64,000 nt of DNA. Origin: Scytonema hofmannii PCC 7110. Its GTDB lineage: Bacteria > Cyanobacteriota > Cyanobacteriia > Cyanobacteriales > Nostocaceae. The stretch is from assembly GCF_000346485.2 (NCBI RefSeq), contig NZ_KQ976354.1, forward strand, positions 7,364,283-7,428,282, in the 5' to 3' direction. Shown piece after piece: positions 34,254-43,407 of this stretch. The number at the start of each line of letters is the position of its first letter. Position 1 is the first letter of the stretch. The translations under genes and the position numbers were made by a program. The notes below the pieces were generated by a model, which did not search any database, had not been told where the DNA came from, and was given only the letters and a program-made list of their open reading frames with translations.

Positions 34254-36026
34254 ATGGTAAAAAACGAAACGTCTGCTGCCGTAAAAATTATTCCATTAGG
34301 TGGCTTGCATGAAATTGGCAAAAATACCTGTGTTTTCGAGTATGAGGATGAAATTATCCTTTTAGATGCAGGGTTAGCTTTTCCTACAGAAGCTATGCAT
34401 GGGGTGAATATTGTTCTACCAGACATGACTTACATAAGGGAAAATCGTCACAAAATTAAGGGGATGATTGTTACCCACGGTCATGAAGACCATATTGGTG
34501 GTATAGCTTTTCACCTAAAACAATTTGAAATTCCTGTTATTTACGGTCCCAAATTAGCATTGGCGATGCTAGAAGGGAAGTTAGAAGAAGCAGGAGTCCG
34601 CGATCGCACGGAGTTAAAAACCGTTCAGCCCCGCGATGTCGTCAGAATTGGCCAACATTTCTTTGTTGAATTCATCCGCAATACCCACTCCATAGCCGAT
34701 AGCTTTACCGTAGCCATTCATACACCTCTAGGCGTAGTCATTCATACGGGAGATTTCAAATTTGACCACACCCCAGTCGATGGTGAAAGTTTTGATATCC
34801 AAAGGCTAGCCGAACACGGAGAGAAAGGCGTACTGTGTTTGATGAGTGATTCCACGAACTCAGAAGTTCCAGGATTCACCCCCTCAGAACGTTCCGTCTA
34901 TCCAAATTTAGAAAGAGTTTTCAGTCAAACCACGGGACGACTCTTCGTTACAACCTTTGCTTCCAGCGTGCATCGCATCAACATGATTTTGCATCTGGCA
35001 CAAAAGTATAAACGCACGGTGACAGTGGTTGGGCGTTCCATGCTCAATTTAATTGCTCATGCCCGTAATTTAGGATATATCAAATGCGAGGACAATCTAC
35101 TGCAGCCGTTGCATGTAGTCCGCAATCTTCCCGATGAAAATGTACTGGTCTTGACAACAGGTTCTCAAGGTGAGCCAATGTCAGCCATGACGAGAATCGC
35201 TAGGCAAGAGCATCCCCACATCAGAATTCGGCAAGGAGATTCAGTTGTATTTTCAGCCAATCCCATTCCCGGAAATACCATCGCAGTGGTAACCGTAATC
35301 GATCAATTAATGATGCAAGGGGCAAATGTAATCTACGGTCGCGATAAAGGCATTCACGTTTCCGGTCATGGATGTCAGGAAGACCAAAAGCTCATGATTG
35401 CCCTGACCAAGCCCAAATTCTTCCTACCAGTTCACGGGGAACACCGGATGCTGGTAAAACACAGCCAAACAGCTCAAAGCATGGGTATTCCTGCTGAAAA
35501 CATGGTCATTATCAAAAATGGCAATGTTGTAGAATTGACATTAGACTCCATCAGTGTTGCTGGGAAAGTACCAGCTGGACTGGAATTGGTAGATACGTCC
35601 GGTATTGGTATGGTCAGTGACAAAGTGTTGCACGAACGGCAACGCATGGCAGAAGAAGGCATTGTCACAATTGCAACAGCAATAGATTGGACTGGCAAAC
35701 TCATGGCGAAGCCAGAAATTCATCTGAGAGGTGTTGTTACTAGTTTTGAGCGATCGCTACTGCAAAAATGGGTACAACAACGACTTGAAGAAATTCTTAG
35801 CGTGCGTTGGTCGGGATTTGCCGCCTCTTATGAAAGCGATCGACCAGAGGTAGATTGGGTTGGATTGCAAGAGCATCTAGAAAAAGAACTTGCACGCTCA
35901 CTGAAAAGAGAACTCCATTGTCAACCAACAGTGACATTGCTGATGCAAATTCCTGATGAGCCTCCAGTGAAAGTTGCCGATGGTAGAAGACGGCGCACTC
36001 GCACAGCGGCTCAAGTCGCATCATAA
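34254..36026 (+). CDS. rnj: Ribonuclease J
   Basis: 590 residues. Metallo-beta-lactamase motif THGHEDHIGG, then CLMSDSTNSE, GSQGEP, HVSGHG and LPVHGEHRM, the beta-CASP motifs of RNase J. The ribonuclease degrades and processes RNA, with both 5' exonuclease and endonuclease activity in characterised members. It ends in a basic tail (DGRRRRTRTAAQ). It follows dapA in the same direction. A strong terminator hairpin with T-tract lies 18 bp after the stop. Confidence 0.95.
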   Translation: MVKNETSAAVKIIPLGGLHEIGKNTCVFEYEDEIILLDAGLAFPTEAMHGVNIVLPDMTYIRENRHKIKGMIVTHGHEDHIGGIAFHLKQFEIPVIYGPKLALAMLEGKLEEAGVRDRTELKTVQPRDVVRIGQHFFVEFIRNTHSIADSFTVAIHTPLGVVIHTGDFKFDHTPVDGESFDIQRLAEHGEKGVLCLMSDSTNSEVPGFTPSERSVYPNLERVFSQTTGRLFVTTFASSVHRINMILHLAQKYKRTVTVVGRSMLNLIAHARNLGYIKCEDNLLQPLHVVRNLPDENVLVLTTGSQGEPMSAMTRIARQEHPHIRIRQGDSVVFSANPIPGNTIAVVTVIDQLMMQGANVIYGRDKGIHVSGHGCQEDQKLMIALTKPKFFLPVHGEHRMLVKHSQTAQSMGIPAENMVIIKNGNVVELTLDSISVAGKVPAGLELVDTSGIGMVSDKVLHERQRMAEEGIVTIATAIDWTGKLMAKPEIHLRGVVTSFERSLLQKWVQQRLEEILSVRWSGFAASYESDRPEVDWVGLQEHLEKELARSLKRELHCQPTVTLLMQIPDEPPVKVADGRRRRTRTAAQVAS

Positions 36027-36044
36027 TTAAACCCTCACCCCCAA

Positions 36045-36075
36045 CCCCCTCTCCCATTGGGAGAGGGGGCTTTTT
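36045..36075 (+). terminator. Intrinsic terminator of rnj
   Basis: Stem CCCCCTCTCCC / GGGAGAGGGGG (11 bp, loop ATT) followed by CTTTTT. Well placed just after the rnj stop. A related CCCCTCTCCC phrase is a common dispersed repeat in cyanobacteria, so it may be recruited from a repeat. Confidence 0.8.
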
Positions 36076-36156
36076 GCTCTCGTTCCCCGGCTCAGCCTTG
36101 AAAATAGGGAGTGGGAAAGAGGGATTTTTAGGTGAAAACTGCTGTAATCAGTGAGC

Positions 36157-37353
36157 CTAACCAATCAATAAAAAAGTTAGAAGTAAAGTTAAGACAGTCA
36201 GAGGCAACCCAAAGCGCAAATGCTCCAAAAAAGTCAGCTTGTAACCCAACTCAGCAGCAGCTTCCACAACAATTAAATTAGCTACCGATCCAAACAAAGT
36301 GAGATTTCCAGCCAAAGTCGATCCCGCCGCAAGCAACAGCCAAGACTGGGAACTGTCTTTAGGAATTAAAGGTTGGAGAAGCAGCACAGCTGGAACATTA
36401 GAAATCAGGTTGGATAATATAGCCGTCACGCTCACTAGACCAGCCGGTGAATGCACTGCATGAGTGAACGGCTCAAGCAAATTCAACTTTTGGGTCACCT
36501 TAGAAAGGATAAAAAGCCCAGAAAACATAACTAGCAGATTCCAATCCACTTGTTTGAGGATGCGCTGTGGTTTAATTCGTCGAGTGATTAGTAATAAACT
36601 AGCAGCAACAAGGGCAGACTCGGCGAGAGGTAACCCCATCGCAAAAGCAATCAGCAATCCGGTAGCGATAATTAAAGTTTTTTGATACAAAGGTTTATAA
36701 ATACGTTCTTGACCAATAGGCAATTGCCTGCAGGGTTGACGCGATCGCACATCTGGGTATAGTAGCCACAGCAACCCTACCTGAATTACCAAACCTATTA
36801 AAGCAATGGGAGTCAATTCCCTTGCAAAATTTAAATAGCTTATACCTGAGAAAGAACCAATGAGAATATTTTGGGGATTTCCACTCAAGGTCGCGACAGA
36901 ACCAATATTAGTAGCCCCAGCGACTGCAAGTAAATAAGGGATCGGATTTAAATTTAAGCTCCTTGTGAGGCTCAAGGTGAGTGGCGTAAAAACCAGGGCC
37001 AAAGTGTCATTGAGAAAAAAAGCAGAAAGGATACCACTGCCAAAAGTTAAGACAGTTATTAAGCCAAATGGACTGCGAGTAAAACTAAGCAATACTGACA
37101 GGGATCGCGGAAAAAAGCCAGCAAAAGATAAATTGGCATTAACAACCATCATGCTAAGCAGAAACACAATTGTTTTGGCATCAATAGCATCCCAAGCTTC
37201 TTGTAACTTAAGAACACCCAGAGCAATTAGAAATGCCGAACCCACCAAGGCAATTGTGGCGCGGTTCATACGTAAACCAGGGAAAAAACCAAATGCCAAC
37301 CCCAAGTAAGTCAGTCCTAAGACACCATAAATTGCAAATTGAAGCAAAAGCAC
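36157..37353 (-). CDS. SLC13/ArsB-type anion permease
   Basis: 398 residues, about 11 hydrophobic helices. NPQNILIGSFSGISYL (re-entrant loop) and LAGNLTLFGSVANLIVVE are the paired conserved motifs of the SLC13/ArsB-NhaD ion-transporter group. The substrate (sulfate, dicarboxylate, arsenite or Na/H exchange) cannot be told. It stands alone on the minus strand, convergent with rnj, whose terminator lies between them. Confidence 0.8.
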   Translation of the reverse strand: MLLLQFAIYGVLGLTYLGLAFGFFPGLRMNRATIALVGSAFLIALGVLKLQEAWDAIDAKTIVFLLSMMVVNANLSFAGFFPRSLSVLLSFTRSPFGLITVLTFGSGILSAFFLNDTLALVFTPLTLSLTRSLNLNPIPYLLAVAGATNIGSVATLSGNPQNILIGSFSGISYLNFARELTPIALIGLVIQVGLLWLLYPDVRSRQPCRQLPIGQERIYKPLYQKTLIIATGLLIAFAMGLPLAESALVAASLLLITRRIKPQRILKQVDWNLLVMFSGLFILSKVTQKLNLLEPFTHAVHSPAGLVSVTAILSNLISNVPAVLLLQPLIPKDSSQSWLLLAAGSTLAGNLTLFGSVANLIVVEAAAELGYKLTFLEHLRFGLPLTVLTLLLTFLLIG

Positions 37354-37770
37354 AACATTAAATAGGGGTTAGGGACAAATGACCAATGACCAATGACATA
37401 CTTTCTGATGTACGCAGTTTGCGAGCGCTGTTTACTTTTTTTAGTAAAACTTTATTTTTCTTTACATATTCATATTTTTTCTTCAATAAGGCTGTAAGAT
37501 TTACAAGCTAAAAACAATGTAAAATCTACGTAGTTTGGCTAGAAGCTAATAATCAACTTCCGAGCGCTATTTTCCAGTATTTTTACTTAAAAAAAGTCTG
37601 GGAAAGGAATGAAACATAAATTTATGTAAATTTTTGATTTAGCTCTACCCAAAGGCAGATGACTTCATTAGAATTTAATCGTTGTGTCAAGTTATAAACA
37701 AGATGCTAGTACCACACTTCCGATCTAAAGGAAATTGTTGTTAACTTGACTTAATATAAAGCAGGCTCTG
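37354..37770. other. Gap upstream of the nitrogenase-associated gene
   Basis: About 415 bp, very AT-rich, with GACCAAT heptamers at 37379-37395. GTAAGATTTAC and TGTAAAATCTACG inverted segments around 37494-37532 resemble regulator half-sites but do not have NtcA spacing (GTA-N8-TAC). No gene seen. Confidence 0.4.
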
Positions 37771-37932
37771 ATGCCAAAAGCTACTCAATCATCAGGTTGT
37801 ACAAATTGTCAGATTGTATCTCAGTCGGGACAAGATTTTTCCGGGATGAGTCATCGCAATGTTGTAGATTTTCAGCAGGCGGTTAAAGACCCTCAATCAA
37901 ATAGAGGAGTGCAGAATGAAGGTATACCATAA
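37771..37932 (+). CDS. Possible small ORF (53 aa) overlapping the next gene
   Basis: ATG 37771 to TAA 37930. It reads MPKATQSSGCTNCQIVSQSG and continues polar, with a C-x2-C pair near the start. Its last codons overlap the ATG of the nitrogenase-associated gene (37916) by 17 bp in another frame, an arrangement that would suit translational coupling. No ribosome site is strong and no family is recognised. It could be just a leader. Confidence 0.3.
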   Translation: MPKATQSSGCTNCQIVSQSGQDFSGMSHRNVVDFQQAVKDPQSNRGVQNEGIP

Positions 37933-38293
37933 TACCCCAAAAAGGATTTTTTTTGCAAGCTGGGTATCGCTAAATCCAGCCCCAGAGAATGAGGCTAAAG
38001 CAGTCGGGCTGCGAGGTCCTTCTCCCAAACCTCACTTTGATATTCTCAAGCCTTTACGGCAGTGGTTAGACAATTTTCAAGTACAAAATCGCGAACTAGC
38101 GCATCGCTTGTGCAAATCGATCCCATCTCAATGCCCGTTTGAGCGAGACATCAAGCTATTTGGGAAAACCCTATTTCACATTCCGCCATTGTGCAAGCTC
38201 AACCCTTTGTATGATGAAGTGGTAAGCTTGCGTTTTCGCGCATTATGTTATTTAGCCGACGAATGCGGTGAAGATGTAACGCAATATTGCTAA
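37916..38293 (+). CDS. Mo-dependent nitrogenase C-terminal domain protein
   Basis: 125 residues. LRQWLDNFQVQNRELAHRLCKSIPSQCPFERDIKLFGKTLFHIPPLCKLNPLYDEVV and LRFRALCYLADECG match the small 'Mo-dependent nitrogenase C-terminus' family found in cyanobacteria. The name reflects similarity to a domain seen with nitrogenase components; the function is unknown. It is not next to nif genes here. Multiple Cys residues could bind metal. The strain is consistent with a diazotroph but this is weak evidence alone. Confidence 0.75.
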   Translation: MKVYHNTPKRIFFASWVSLNPAPENEAKAVGLRGPSPKPHFDILKPLRQWLDNFQVQNRELAHRLCKSIPSQCPFERDIKLFGKTLFHIPPLCKLNPLYDEVVSLRFRALCYLADECGEDVTQYC

Positions 38294-38323
38294 TGGCTAA
38301 TGGCTCTAGAAGACTGACAATTA

Positions 38324-38352
38324 ACAACTAACCACTAACCACTAACAATTAG
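38324..38352. repeat. CACTAAC heptamer array
   Basis: Three to four CACTAAC-type units separate the converging nitrogenase-associated and caspase-like genes. Confidence 0.65.
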
Positions 38353-38354
38353 CA

Positions 38355-40196
38355 CTAATTAGTTTTTGACCACTTTTTAATGGCTTCCTGAGCCTCTTTA
38401 TAGGCGGCTGTCCCTTCTGGTACTAGCACGGCAGTGTCAATAGCTGACTTAAACTCTCTTCGGGTAGCACGCCTTTGAGCAAGCTCGAAAATTTTTTCGC
38501 TCCAAGTGTCAATAGATTTCTTAGCAACGTCAAAGCCTGGTTGACCTTGTGGCACCTTCTTAGCAACCTCGATAGCACGATTGTATGTAGAAGCCTGTCC
38601 GGGCTGAACTAAGCCGCTAGCAGCATCGACGAGAGTTGTGTTACTCATATACTGCTTTGCCATGAGCCGCCACTGCCTCATCTGGAATTGTGCTTTAGAG
38701 AATATTGATTCCTCTTTTGTAATTAATTGCGCTGCAGCGATCGCATCTGAATAACGCTTCTCCTTAGCACGATTTTCCGCTAACTCCAGAATTATCCGGC
38801 TCCAAACCTCAATATCGGCTTGAGCTTGTTGGTAAAGGGGATCGCTTGGTGGAATTTCACGAGCCTTGATAATCGCCAAGCGTAAATTGCTGGCTTGATC
38901 TGGAGTCAGCGACATCTTTTCCAAGTCCGCCAGGGCAATAATTCGCTTTTGAGACTCATCCGAACTAGAAGTTGGTTGGAGAGTTGGTTGAGGACTAACT
39001 TGAAGATCTGATGGCGTCGATGCTGTAACTGCAACAGTAGGGGCTTTTGGTGAAACCCCAACAGCATCGCGATCCCCATTAGTATCAGTTTTTGAAGACA
39101 CAGGCAAAAGCTTACCTAATCTCAATCCCACCCGTTCGTGGAGAACAACAACTGCGATGATGCATAAAAGTAGCATCGTCACCACACTGCCAAACAGAAG
39201 TTTTGGCAGAAAAGAGCTTGTTGCTTTTTTGGCAGAAGTGGGGTGAGGGAGGGAGGGAGTGAGGGAGGGGGGGAGTGAGGGAGCGAGGGACGTAGAGGAC
39301 AAAGTAGAATTTTCTTCCCCGCTCCCCTGCTCCTCTGCTCCCCTAGTTTTCAGCGCCCCAGATCCTCTACTCTTCACTTCCTCCCCAAGAGAGGGAGCGA
39401 CTAGTACAAGTGGTGTAAACTCGGATCGAGCAACAGCAGATGCGCTTTTTTTGTCCCTTTTATCATCAAATTGGGGCAAGATAATTTGCCCTTCTAAGGT
39501 AGAGACAACAATCGGATTTTGTGTAGGACGCCAGTGATGCTGACACAATTCTGGTGTGCGAACACTGAGGTAGTTTTCTAAATTCGTCAAACTGCTGCCA
39601 TGACCGAAACGCAAAGCTTCTAAAAGCGTTGCTGTAAAGAATCCATGACTTAATTCGCTACTTTCATAAGAAAATTCTTCTAGTTGGCAAGAAAGAATAG
39701 TAGGAATTTGTAATTCTTTTGCTAATTCCACCGATTCTTGACCAACAAAAGCATCTGCTTGAGAGCCAGTAGCACGGTTAATATCAAGCAGGATAAACGC
39801 ATTAAGTGCAGCAAATTGCAAGCTTTGCATAATAGAGCGTAAGTCTATGCCGGTCTCCTCAATGTGATTGGGGTTTCCATCCATCGCCATTAAGTAATCC
39901 TGTCCTTTAGCGTTGGTGCCATAACCGCTAAAGAAAAACCACACTCGGTCTTGAGGTTGAAAGTCAGTTGCTACCAAATCTTCAACCAACAGCAGAATGT
40001 TTTCCTTAGTAGGAATTGTTGACCTATCTCTAAAAGGTGGCGAAGTATCCGTCATCAACAGACACTGTTGGGGTAGAAAACCGCCATGTGTCACTAAAAA
40101 ATCTTTGACAGCCTCAGCATCTGCTTGAGCATAACCCAAGGGTTGGTAGAAATGATATTGATTGATGCCTATGGCGATCGCCCAGTTGTTTGCCAT
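38355..40196 (-). CDS. Pseudo-orthocaspase (caspase p20-like domain with substituted dyad), membrane-anchored
   Basis: 613 residues. The caspase-like domain (1-235) begins NNWAIAIGINQYHFYQPL. The His of the usual FFFSGHG is Tyr (FFFSGYG, Y92) and the catalytic Cys of LLDxC is Asn (LLDIN, N140), so no protease activity is expected. A repeat-derived Ser/Pro/Leu linker (about 300-320) precedes one transmembrane helix (LLFGSVVTMLLLCIIAVVVL). A soluble tail carries about three copies of a 70-residue helical repeat (Y-x-A-x3-IEVWSRIILELAENRA-like). Such inactive orthocaspases are known in filamentous cyanobacteria; their role may be regulatory. Confidence 0.85.
   Translation of the reverse strand: MANNWAIAIGINQYHFYQPLGYAQADAEAVKDFLVTHGGFLPQQCLLMTDTSPPFRDRSTIPTKENILLLVEDLVATDFQPQDRVWFFFSGYGTNAKGQDYLMAMDGNPNHIEETGIDLRSIMQSLQFAALNAFILLDINRATGSQADAFVGQESVELAKELQIPTILSCQLEEFSYESSELSHGFFTATLLEALRFGHGSSLTNLENYLSVRTPELCQHHWRPTQNPIVVSTLEGQIILPQFDDKRDKKSASAVARSEFTPLVLVAPSLGEEVKSRGSGALKTRGAEEQGSGEENSTLSSTSLAPSLPPSLTPSLPHPTSAKKATSSFLPKLLFGSVVTMLLLCIIAVVVLHERVGLRLGKLLPVSSKTDTNGDRDAVGVSPKAPTVAVTASTPSDLQVSPQPTLQPTSSSDESQKRIIALADLEKMSLTPDQASNLRLAIIKAREIPPSDPLYQQAQADIEVWSRIILELAENRAKEKRYSDAIAAAQLITKEESIFSKAQFQMRQWRLMAKQYMSNTTLVDAASGLVQPGQASTYNRAIEVAKKVPQGQPGFDVAKKSIDTWSEKIFELAQRRATRREFKSAIDTAVLVPEGTAAYKEAQEAIKKWSKTN
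39235..39290. repeat. GAGGGAGG heptamer array inside the caspase-like gene
   Basis: GGGAGTGA/GGGAGGG units translated in frame on the minus strand as alternating Ser-Leu-Pro triplets. They form a linker just before the membrane helix, so are tolerated there. Confidence 0.8.
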
Positions 40197-40230
40197 CGCG
40201 CTCTGAGTTTAGTTATTGTTTGCTATTTAA

Positions 40231-40258
40231 CAGTGACCAGTGACCAGTGACCAGTCAC
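40231..40258. repeat. GACCAGT heptamer array
   Basis: Three to four CAGTGAC units between the divergent caspase-like and signal-peptide protein genes. Confidence 0.75.
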
Positions 40259-40376
40259 TGATTACTGATAATTGTACTGAAGCCAAAATCTTCAATTATG
40301 AAGTATAAAATTTTCATTATTGATACTTATTTTTGTAAATTCACATTAAGGTTATCACCTGAGGAGCCATAGAGTT

Positions 40377-40961
40377 ATGAAGAGGAGCAATGTTTTTCAG
40401 TCATCAAGGATTATTCTTTTTCAAACCAGTCCATTCAAAGCACTCATTCCATCTATGCTAGTCATTGGCAAGAAAATCCGGATAGCTTCTGCTGTGCTTG
40501 TGTTGAGTAGTGGGGTTCCTTTGTGGATAGCAAGCGTTGCACTTGCCCCCCAAATTGTACAAGCTTACACCGCCAGAGTTGACCTTTCCATTGACTGCTT
40601 TCCTGAGGAAAATTACGAAACTCTCTTAACTAGAGCAGAAACGGCTGCTAGAGCAGCAGCTCAACGCAGTTTTGACCAAGATATTTTAGTTACAGACGTT
40701 TCGATCATGGTTTCCGTACAAAATTATGGAGCGATCGCACCAGTTCTAGAATTGAAAGTCAGCCGTCCGCAATGGCGTACACGTCCAGATGCAAAGCTTT
40801 GGGCAACTTACTTTAAAACAGCGCGATCACTACTATTTTTTGGAGGCAAGTTTTCCATCACCCCGGATGTTAACCCAGAACCGACAAATCCCCCAGCACC
40901 CGCACCTCAAACTGCCGATCCCAAAGCAGGAGGGGGAACTGCTATACCACCAGCAAAATAA
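40377..40961 (+). CDS. Exported protein of unknown function
   Basis: 194 residues. A hydrophobic stretch (SAVLVLSSGVPLWIASVALA, about 38-57) near the N-terminus suggests an export signal or anchor with a long n-region. A start at Met 22 or 28 would fit better. The mature part RVDLSIDCFPEENYETLLTRAETAARAAAQRSFDQDILVTDVSIMVSVQN-like is a cyanobacteria-type domain I do not recognise by name. It ends in a Pro-rich tail (PEPTNPPAPAPQ). It lies 80 bp upstream of rpmF on the same strand. Confidence 0.65.
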   Translation: MKRSNVFQSSRIILFQTSPFKALIPSMLVIGKKIRIASAVLVLSSGVPLWIASVALAPQIVQAYTARVDLSIDCFPEENYETLLTRAETAARAAAQRSFDQDILVTDVSIMVSVQNYGAIAPVLELKVSRPQWRTRPDAKLWATYFKTARSLLFFGGKFSITPDVNPEPTNPPAPAPQTADPKAGGGTAIPPAK

Positions 40962-41039
40962 GGATAAAGGATACTTTACACTTCAGCCTTTTGTTAGCAT
41001 ACAATAGTGAGGTTGTCAAAAATTGCAGTATCCGCAAAC

Positions 41040-41213
41040 ATGGCTGTTCCAAAGAAGAAAACATCCAAATCGAAACGAGATAAACGTCGAGCTACCTGGA
41101 GACACAAAGCTACAATTCAAGCTCAGAAAGCCATCTCTCTGGGCAAATCAATTCTGACTGGACGTTCCACCTTTGTCTATCCAACTGCTGAAGAAGAGGA
41201 AGAAGAGGAATAG
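41040..41213 (+). CDS. rpmF: 50S ribosomal protein L32
   Basis: 57 residues from ATG 41040 ([20 protein letters not shown]); the frame is open from 41007 but the family always begins MAVPKKK. It is a basic structural protein of the large subunit, cyanobacterial type without the C-terminal Zn Cys pairs. The very acidic tail after PTA (seven Glu) is longer than usual for plastid-type L32. Confidence 0.95.
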   Translation: MAVPKKKTSKSKRDKRRATWRHKATIQAQKAISLGKSILTGRSTFVYPTAEEEEEEE

Positions 41214-41364
41214 TAACGTTGGGAATTGGGAAATGGGCAATGTCCATGGGGAAGAGAAAATAGCAAACAAATTATTTTTGACAATGCCCCATGCCCTATG
41301 ATTGATTTCCCAATAACTATATAAAAGGTAAAGTGTCTTCAGAAAAGCTATATTTCTACATAGT

Positions 41365-41961
41365 ATGCTAGGAAAGTTTTTTCAGAAGCCGACACAACAA
41401 GAAGGCGATCGCGTTCCACCCGGGCAGCACCTAACAAAGGGATTTCCCGTGCTAACCTATGGTGCAACGCCTCAAATCAATATAGAGGAATGGGAATTTA
41501 AGGTTTGGGGTTTAGCAACACCGAAAACCTTTAAATGGTCAGATTTCATGGAGTCACCCCATTCCGAATTCACAGCCGATTTTCACTGTGTTACCCGTTG
41601 GTCAAAGCTTGATGTCAAATGGACTGGCATTAAGGTAACAGACTTCATGAAATCTATTGAGGTAGATTCCAAAGCAGCCCATGTCATGGAACACTGCTAC
41701 GGCGGCTACACCACCAATATATCAATGGAAGACTTTGTTAGAGAAGAAAACTTCTTTGCTTTTCAAGTCTTTGGCGAACCGTTACCTGCTGAACATGGGG
41801 GTCCTTTGCGATTAGTTGTGCCTCACCTCTATGCTTGGAAAAGTGCTAAGTGGATTAATGGCTTGGAGTTCCTAGAAAAAGAGGATCTTGGCTTTTGGGA
41901 ACGCAATGGCTACCATCGCCGTGGAGAACCTTGGGCGGAAGAACGCTACAGCAGCTTATAA
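41365..41961 (+). CDS. Sulfite oxidase-type molybdopterin oxidoreductase
   Basis: 198 residues. The oxidoreductase molybdopterin domain is recognised by FHCVTRWSKLDVKWTGI, with the Mo-binding Cys, and by EHGGPLRLVVPHLYAWKSAKWINGLEF. There is no heme or dimerisation domain and no Tat signal, so it is a short cytoplasmic member of the sulfite oxidase/MsrP superfamily. Substrate unknown. It stands alone with its own promoter between rpmF and an aldehyde dehydrogenase. Confidence 0.85.
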   Translation: MLGKFFQKPTQQEGDRVPPGQHLTKGFPVLTYGATPQINIEEWEFKVWGLATPKTFKWSDFMESPHSEFTADFHCVTRWSKLDVKWTGIKVTDFMKSIEVDSKAAHVMEHCYGGYTTNISMEDFVREENFFAFQVFGEPLPAEHGGPLRLVVPHLYAWKSAKWINGLEFLEKEDLGFWERNGYHRRGEPWAEERYSSL

Positions 41962-42013
41962 ATGATGAATGATGAATTATGAAAATTTTATAATTCATCA
42001 TTCTTTAATTTTC

Positions 42014-43390
42014 TTAACTAAAAAATCGCTTCAACAGAGATAATTTCTCCTTATAGGGAGGGTAAAGCAATTTAAAGTTGAACAGGAAAGATCTGTGTAA
42101 AACGCTTTTGTAATGGGAAAATGTATCAAAACTCGTTTTACCGTGATACTTACCTATACCACTATCACCGACGCCACCAAATGGTAAGGATGAGATGCCA
42201 AAGTGTAATAGTGTGTCGTTGATGCAAACTCCACCAGATGAAGTTTCCTGAAGGACTTGTTGTTGCAGGCTTTTATTATTGGAAAACAAGTACAAAGCCA
42301 GGGGTTTTGGTCGAGCATTAATGAGGTCAATTGCTTCTTGTACATTGGTATATTCAATAACAGGAAGAATGGGACCAAAAATTTCTTCCTGCATGACTGG
42401 ATCTGTTAGAGAAACATTATCGAGCACTGTGGGAGCAATATAACACTCTTCCCGATTCGTTTCTCCTCCAATGCGAATTTCGCCATCTTTGATAAGATTA
42501 ACTAACCTGTCAAAATGTCTTTGATTGACAATTCTGGCATAATCGGGGCTGGTCGCTGGATTATCTCCATAAAATTCTTTCAGACGCTTTTGAATTTCTA
42601 CTAACAAATTTTCTTTGATTTTTCTATCAACTAAAAGAAAATCAGGTGCAATACAAGTTTGTCCGGAATTCAAAAACTTACCCCAAGCAATGCGTGTAGC
42701 TGCTTGTTCGAGGTTAGTGTCAGAATCCACAAGACAAGGACTTTTGCCACCCAATTCTAGAGTCACTGGCGTTAAGTTTTTTGCAGCTGCTTCCATAACG
42801 ATTTTGCCTACAGATGTTCCACCAGTAAAGAATATATGGTCGAATTTTTCTGCAAGGAGTTGCTGACTGATTTCCACGCCTCCTTCGACCACATTGATAT
42901 ATGCTGGGTCGAAGTATTTCTGAATAATTTTATTAATAACAAAAGAGGTCTGAGGTGCAATTTCTGAAGGCTTAATAATTGTACAGTTACCTGCTGCGAT
43001 CGCACCAATTAAGGGGGAGACAACCAAGTTAAATGGATAATTCCAAGGACCGATGATTAAAACAACTCCCAATGGTTCTGGATAAATTTCTGCTGAAGCC
43101 GGAAAGAATTGTAGTGAAACAGGTGCTTTTTGAGGTTTAGTCCAATTTTTGAGATGTTTGATAGCGCGAGTAATTTCTTTAATAGTTGCAATCTCTGTAC
43201 CATAAGCCTCAAACTCTGGTTTGCCCAAATCTGCTTTCAACGCTTGAAGAATAGCTTCTTGATTTTCACTGACAGCTTGTTTGAGAACTTTTAACTGTTC
43301 TAGTCGAAAACCAACGTCTTTTGTTTTACCAGTTTTAAAAAATTCTCGTTGCCGAGCAATGATATCAGCAATTGATACTTGAGTATTCAT
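42014..43390 (-). CDS. Aldehyde dehydrogenase (class 3-like, membrane-associated)
   Basis: 458 residues. Catalytic Cys in SGQTCIAPDFLL, general-base Glu in TLELGGKSP and the cofactor loop FTGGTSVGKIVMEAA are all present. The length and the basic/hydrophobic C-terminus (FKLLYPPYKEKLSLLKRFF) resemble class 3 fatty-aldehyde dehydrogenases that attach to membranes. In cyanobacteria these turn fatty aldehydes to fatty acids. It begins 17 bp downstream of a REC-kinase gene on the same strand, so possibly co-transcribed with it. Confidence 0.9.
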   Translation of the reverse strand: MNTQVSIADIIARQREFFKTGKTKDVGFRLEQLKVLKQAVSENQEAILQALKADLGKPEFEAYGTEIATIKEITRAIKHLKNWTKPQKAPVSLQFFPASAEIYPEPLGVVLIIGPWNYPFNLVVSPLIGAIAAGNCTIIKPSEIAPQTSFVINKIIQKYFDPAYINVVEGGVEISQQLLAEKFDHIFFTGGTSVGKIVMEAAAKNLTPVTLELGGKSPCLVDSDTNLEQAATRIAWGKFLNSGQTCIAPDFLLVDRKIKENLLVEIQKRLKEFYGDNPATSPDYARIVNQRHFDRLVNLIKDGEIRIGGETNREECYIAPTVLDNVSLTDPVMQEEIFGPILPVIEYTNVQEAIDLINARPKPLALYLFSNNKSLQQQVLQETSSGGVCINDTLLHFGISSLPFGGVGDSGIGKYHGKTSFDTFSHYKSVLHRSFLFNFKLLYPPYKEKLSLLKRFFS

Positions 43391-43407
43391 CTTTTTGATC
43401 GCCCCAA

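Noticed and set aside
36965-37309. Plus-strand open frame opposite the anion permease
   Set aside because: Lys/Arg/Pro-rich product typical of the complement of a membrane-protein gene.
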